5,870 nucleotides of DNA. Origin: DATKBT01 sp035546295. GTDB taxonomy: Bacteria > Acidobacteriota > Thermoanaerobaculia > Multivoradales > Multivoraceae. Location of the stretch: positions 1-5,870 of the forward strand of contig DATKBT010000185.1 of the NCBI GenBank assembly GCA_035546295.1, in the 5' to 3' direction. Positions 5,388 through 5,870 of the stretch are shown here, piece by piece; the stretch's first letter is position 1; every line of letters begins with the position of its first letter. The notes beneath the pieces are model-generated. The model did not search any database. It worked only from the letters and a program-made list of their open reading frames with translations, and had not been told where the DNA came from. The position numbers were made by a program, and so were the translations under genes.

Positions 5388-5870
5388 CTACTCCAGCATC
5401 AGCTCCTGCGTCGTCTCCTCGGCGCGCAGCTCGGCGTGGCCCTCGATCAGGCGGGCGCAGGTGTTCCAGCGCAGGACCGCCTCGGCGTTGCCTGGCTCGG
5501 CGAGCTGGGCGGCTTGCTCGTAGCACTCCATCGCTCGACGCAGCCACTCGTGGGCAGCAGGGCCGACCGCGGGGCCGCCGCGCTCCCACTGGGCGCGGCC
5601 GCGGCGCTCGCAGAGGATGCCTTCGTAGTAGAGGCGCGCGTAGTCGCTGTCGAGCTGGGGGAGGAGCTCCTTGGCGCGCCGGAAGCGCTCGGCGAGGCGA
5701 CGCTCGAGCTGGTCGGAGAGCGCCAGGACCAGCGTGCGCAGGGCCTCCTGGTGACCGGGCTCGACCGCCAGGATGTCGAGGCAGATGCTCTCCGCCTGGT
5801 TCGGCTCGTTGAGCACGCGGTAGTGCTTGGCGCGCTCGAGCGCGCCGGTGACCGCCTCGTGCGGGATCTT
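5388..5870 (-). CDS. Small TPR-type conserved protein of unknown function (5' end outside window)
   Basis: The frame is open from the right edge to the TAG at 5388-5390, giving 160 visible residues; the start lies just beyond the window. Visible residues 1-54 (beginning KIPHEAVTGALERAKHYRVL) form helix pairs with the TPR-like segment NEPNQAESICLDILAVEPGH (21-40). A second helical region runs at 60-95, with YYEGILCERRGRAQWERGG at 81-99. A further TPR-like pair follows (HEWLRRAMECYEQAAQLAEPGN, 107-128), then AVLRWNTCARLIEG (131-144) and an acidic tail. The internal GTG at 5816 is a poor start because it would cut off the first helix. The near-N-terminal residues suggest only a few amino acids are missing. 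TPR proteins mediate protein-protein contacts; no partner or process is shown. No signal peptide is visible. It is convergent with the SRPBCC-like gene and so not in its operon. Confidence 0.82.
   Translation of the reverse strand, partial: KIPHEAVTGALERAKHYRVLNEPNQAESICLDILAVEPGHQEALRTLVLALSDQLERRLAERFRRAKELLPQLDSDYARLYYEGILCERRGRAQWERGGPAVGPAAHEWLRRAMECYEQAAQLAEPGNAEAVLRWNTCARLIEGHAELRAEETTQELMLE

Noticed and set aside
5239..5589. A 116-residue minus-strand frame overlapping the TPR gene
   Set aside because: Its first part is a shifted reading of the TPR gene and its end is intergenic DNA; no motif and no ribosome site recognised.
1..5870. CRISPR arrays, tRNA/rRNA genes, insertion sequences or defence systems
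   Set aside because: No regularly spaced identical repeats, no tRNA-like cloverleaf, and no transposase or nuclease motif were seen on either strand.

Overview
This is a high-GC window with GC-ending codons throughout. It comes from a bacterium whose coding style is rich in secreted carboxypeptidase-regulatory-like beta-sandwich domains and small TPR proteins. That mix suits Acidobacteriota (Thermoanaerobaculia-like) or Myxococcota-type lineages. The placement is inferred from protein style only; no marker gene is present.

Layout, left to right. (1) Positions 2-343 (+) are the C-terminal two thirds of a left-handed beta-helix (hexapeptide) O-acetyltransferase of the maltose/galactoside acetyltransferase type. 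(2) Its stop codon overlaps, in a GTGA tetranucleotide, the start of a very large gene (340-4638, +). That gene encodes a 1432-residue exported protein: a signal peptide followed by about 15 consecutive beta-sandwich units of the carboxypeptidase-regulatory/CnaB-like kind. It has no recognisable enzyme domain, lipobox or C-terminal anchor. (3) A 78-bp gap holding a weak promoter-like sequence and a ribosome binding site precedes a 165-residue cytosolic protein with SRPBCC (START/polyketide-cyclase-like) features (4717-5214, +). (4) A 173-bp intergenic stretch lies between convergent genes and contains a perfect 8-bp-stem hairpin preceded directly by GTAG, the layout of REP elements. (5) A small TPR-type conserved protein of unknown function is read leftwards from the right edge (5388-5870, -); its start lies outside the window.

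How the parts may fit: the acetyltransferase and the giant exported protein are translationally coupled and probably belong to one operon. A cell-envelope or glycoconjugate role is a reasonable inference but is not shown by the sequence. The SRPBCC-like gene probably has its own promoter, and the TPR gene belongs to a separate transcription unit on the other strand. No RNA genes, insertion sequences, CRISPR arrays or defence/toxin modules were seen. The points most worth a second look are the catalytic-domain-free 15-unit exported array, including its one aromatic-rich enlarged unit, and the GTAG hairpin.
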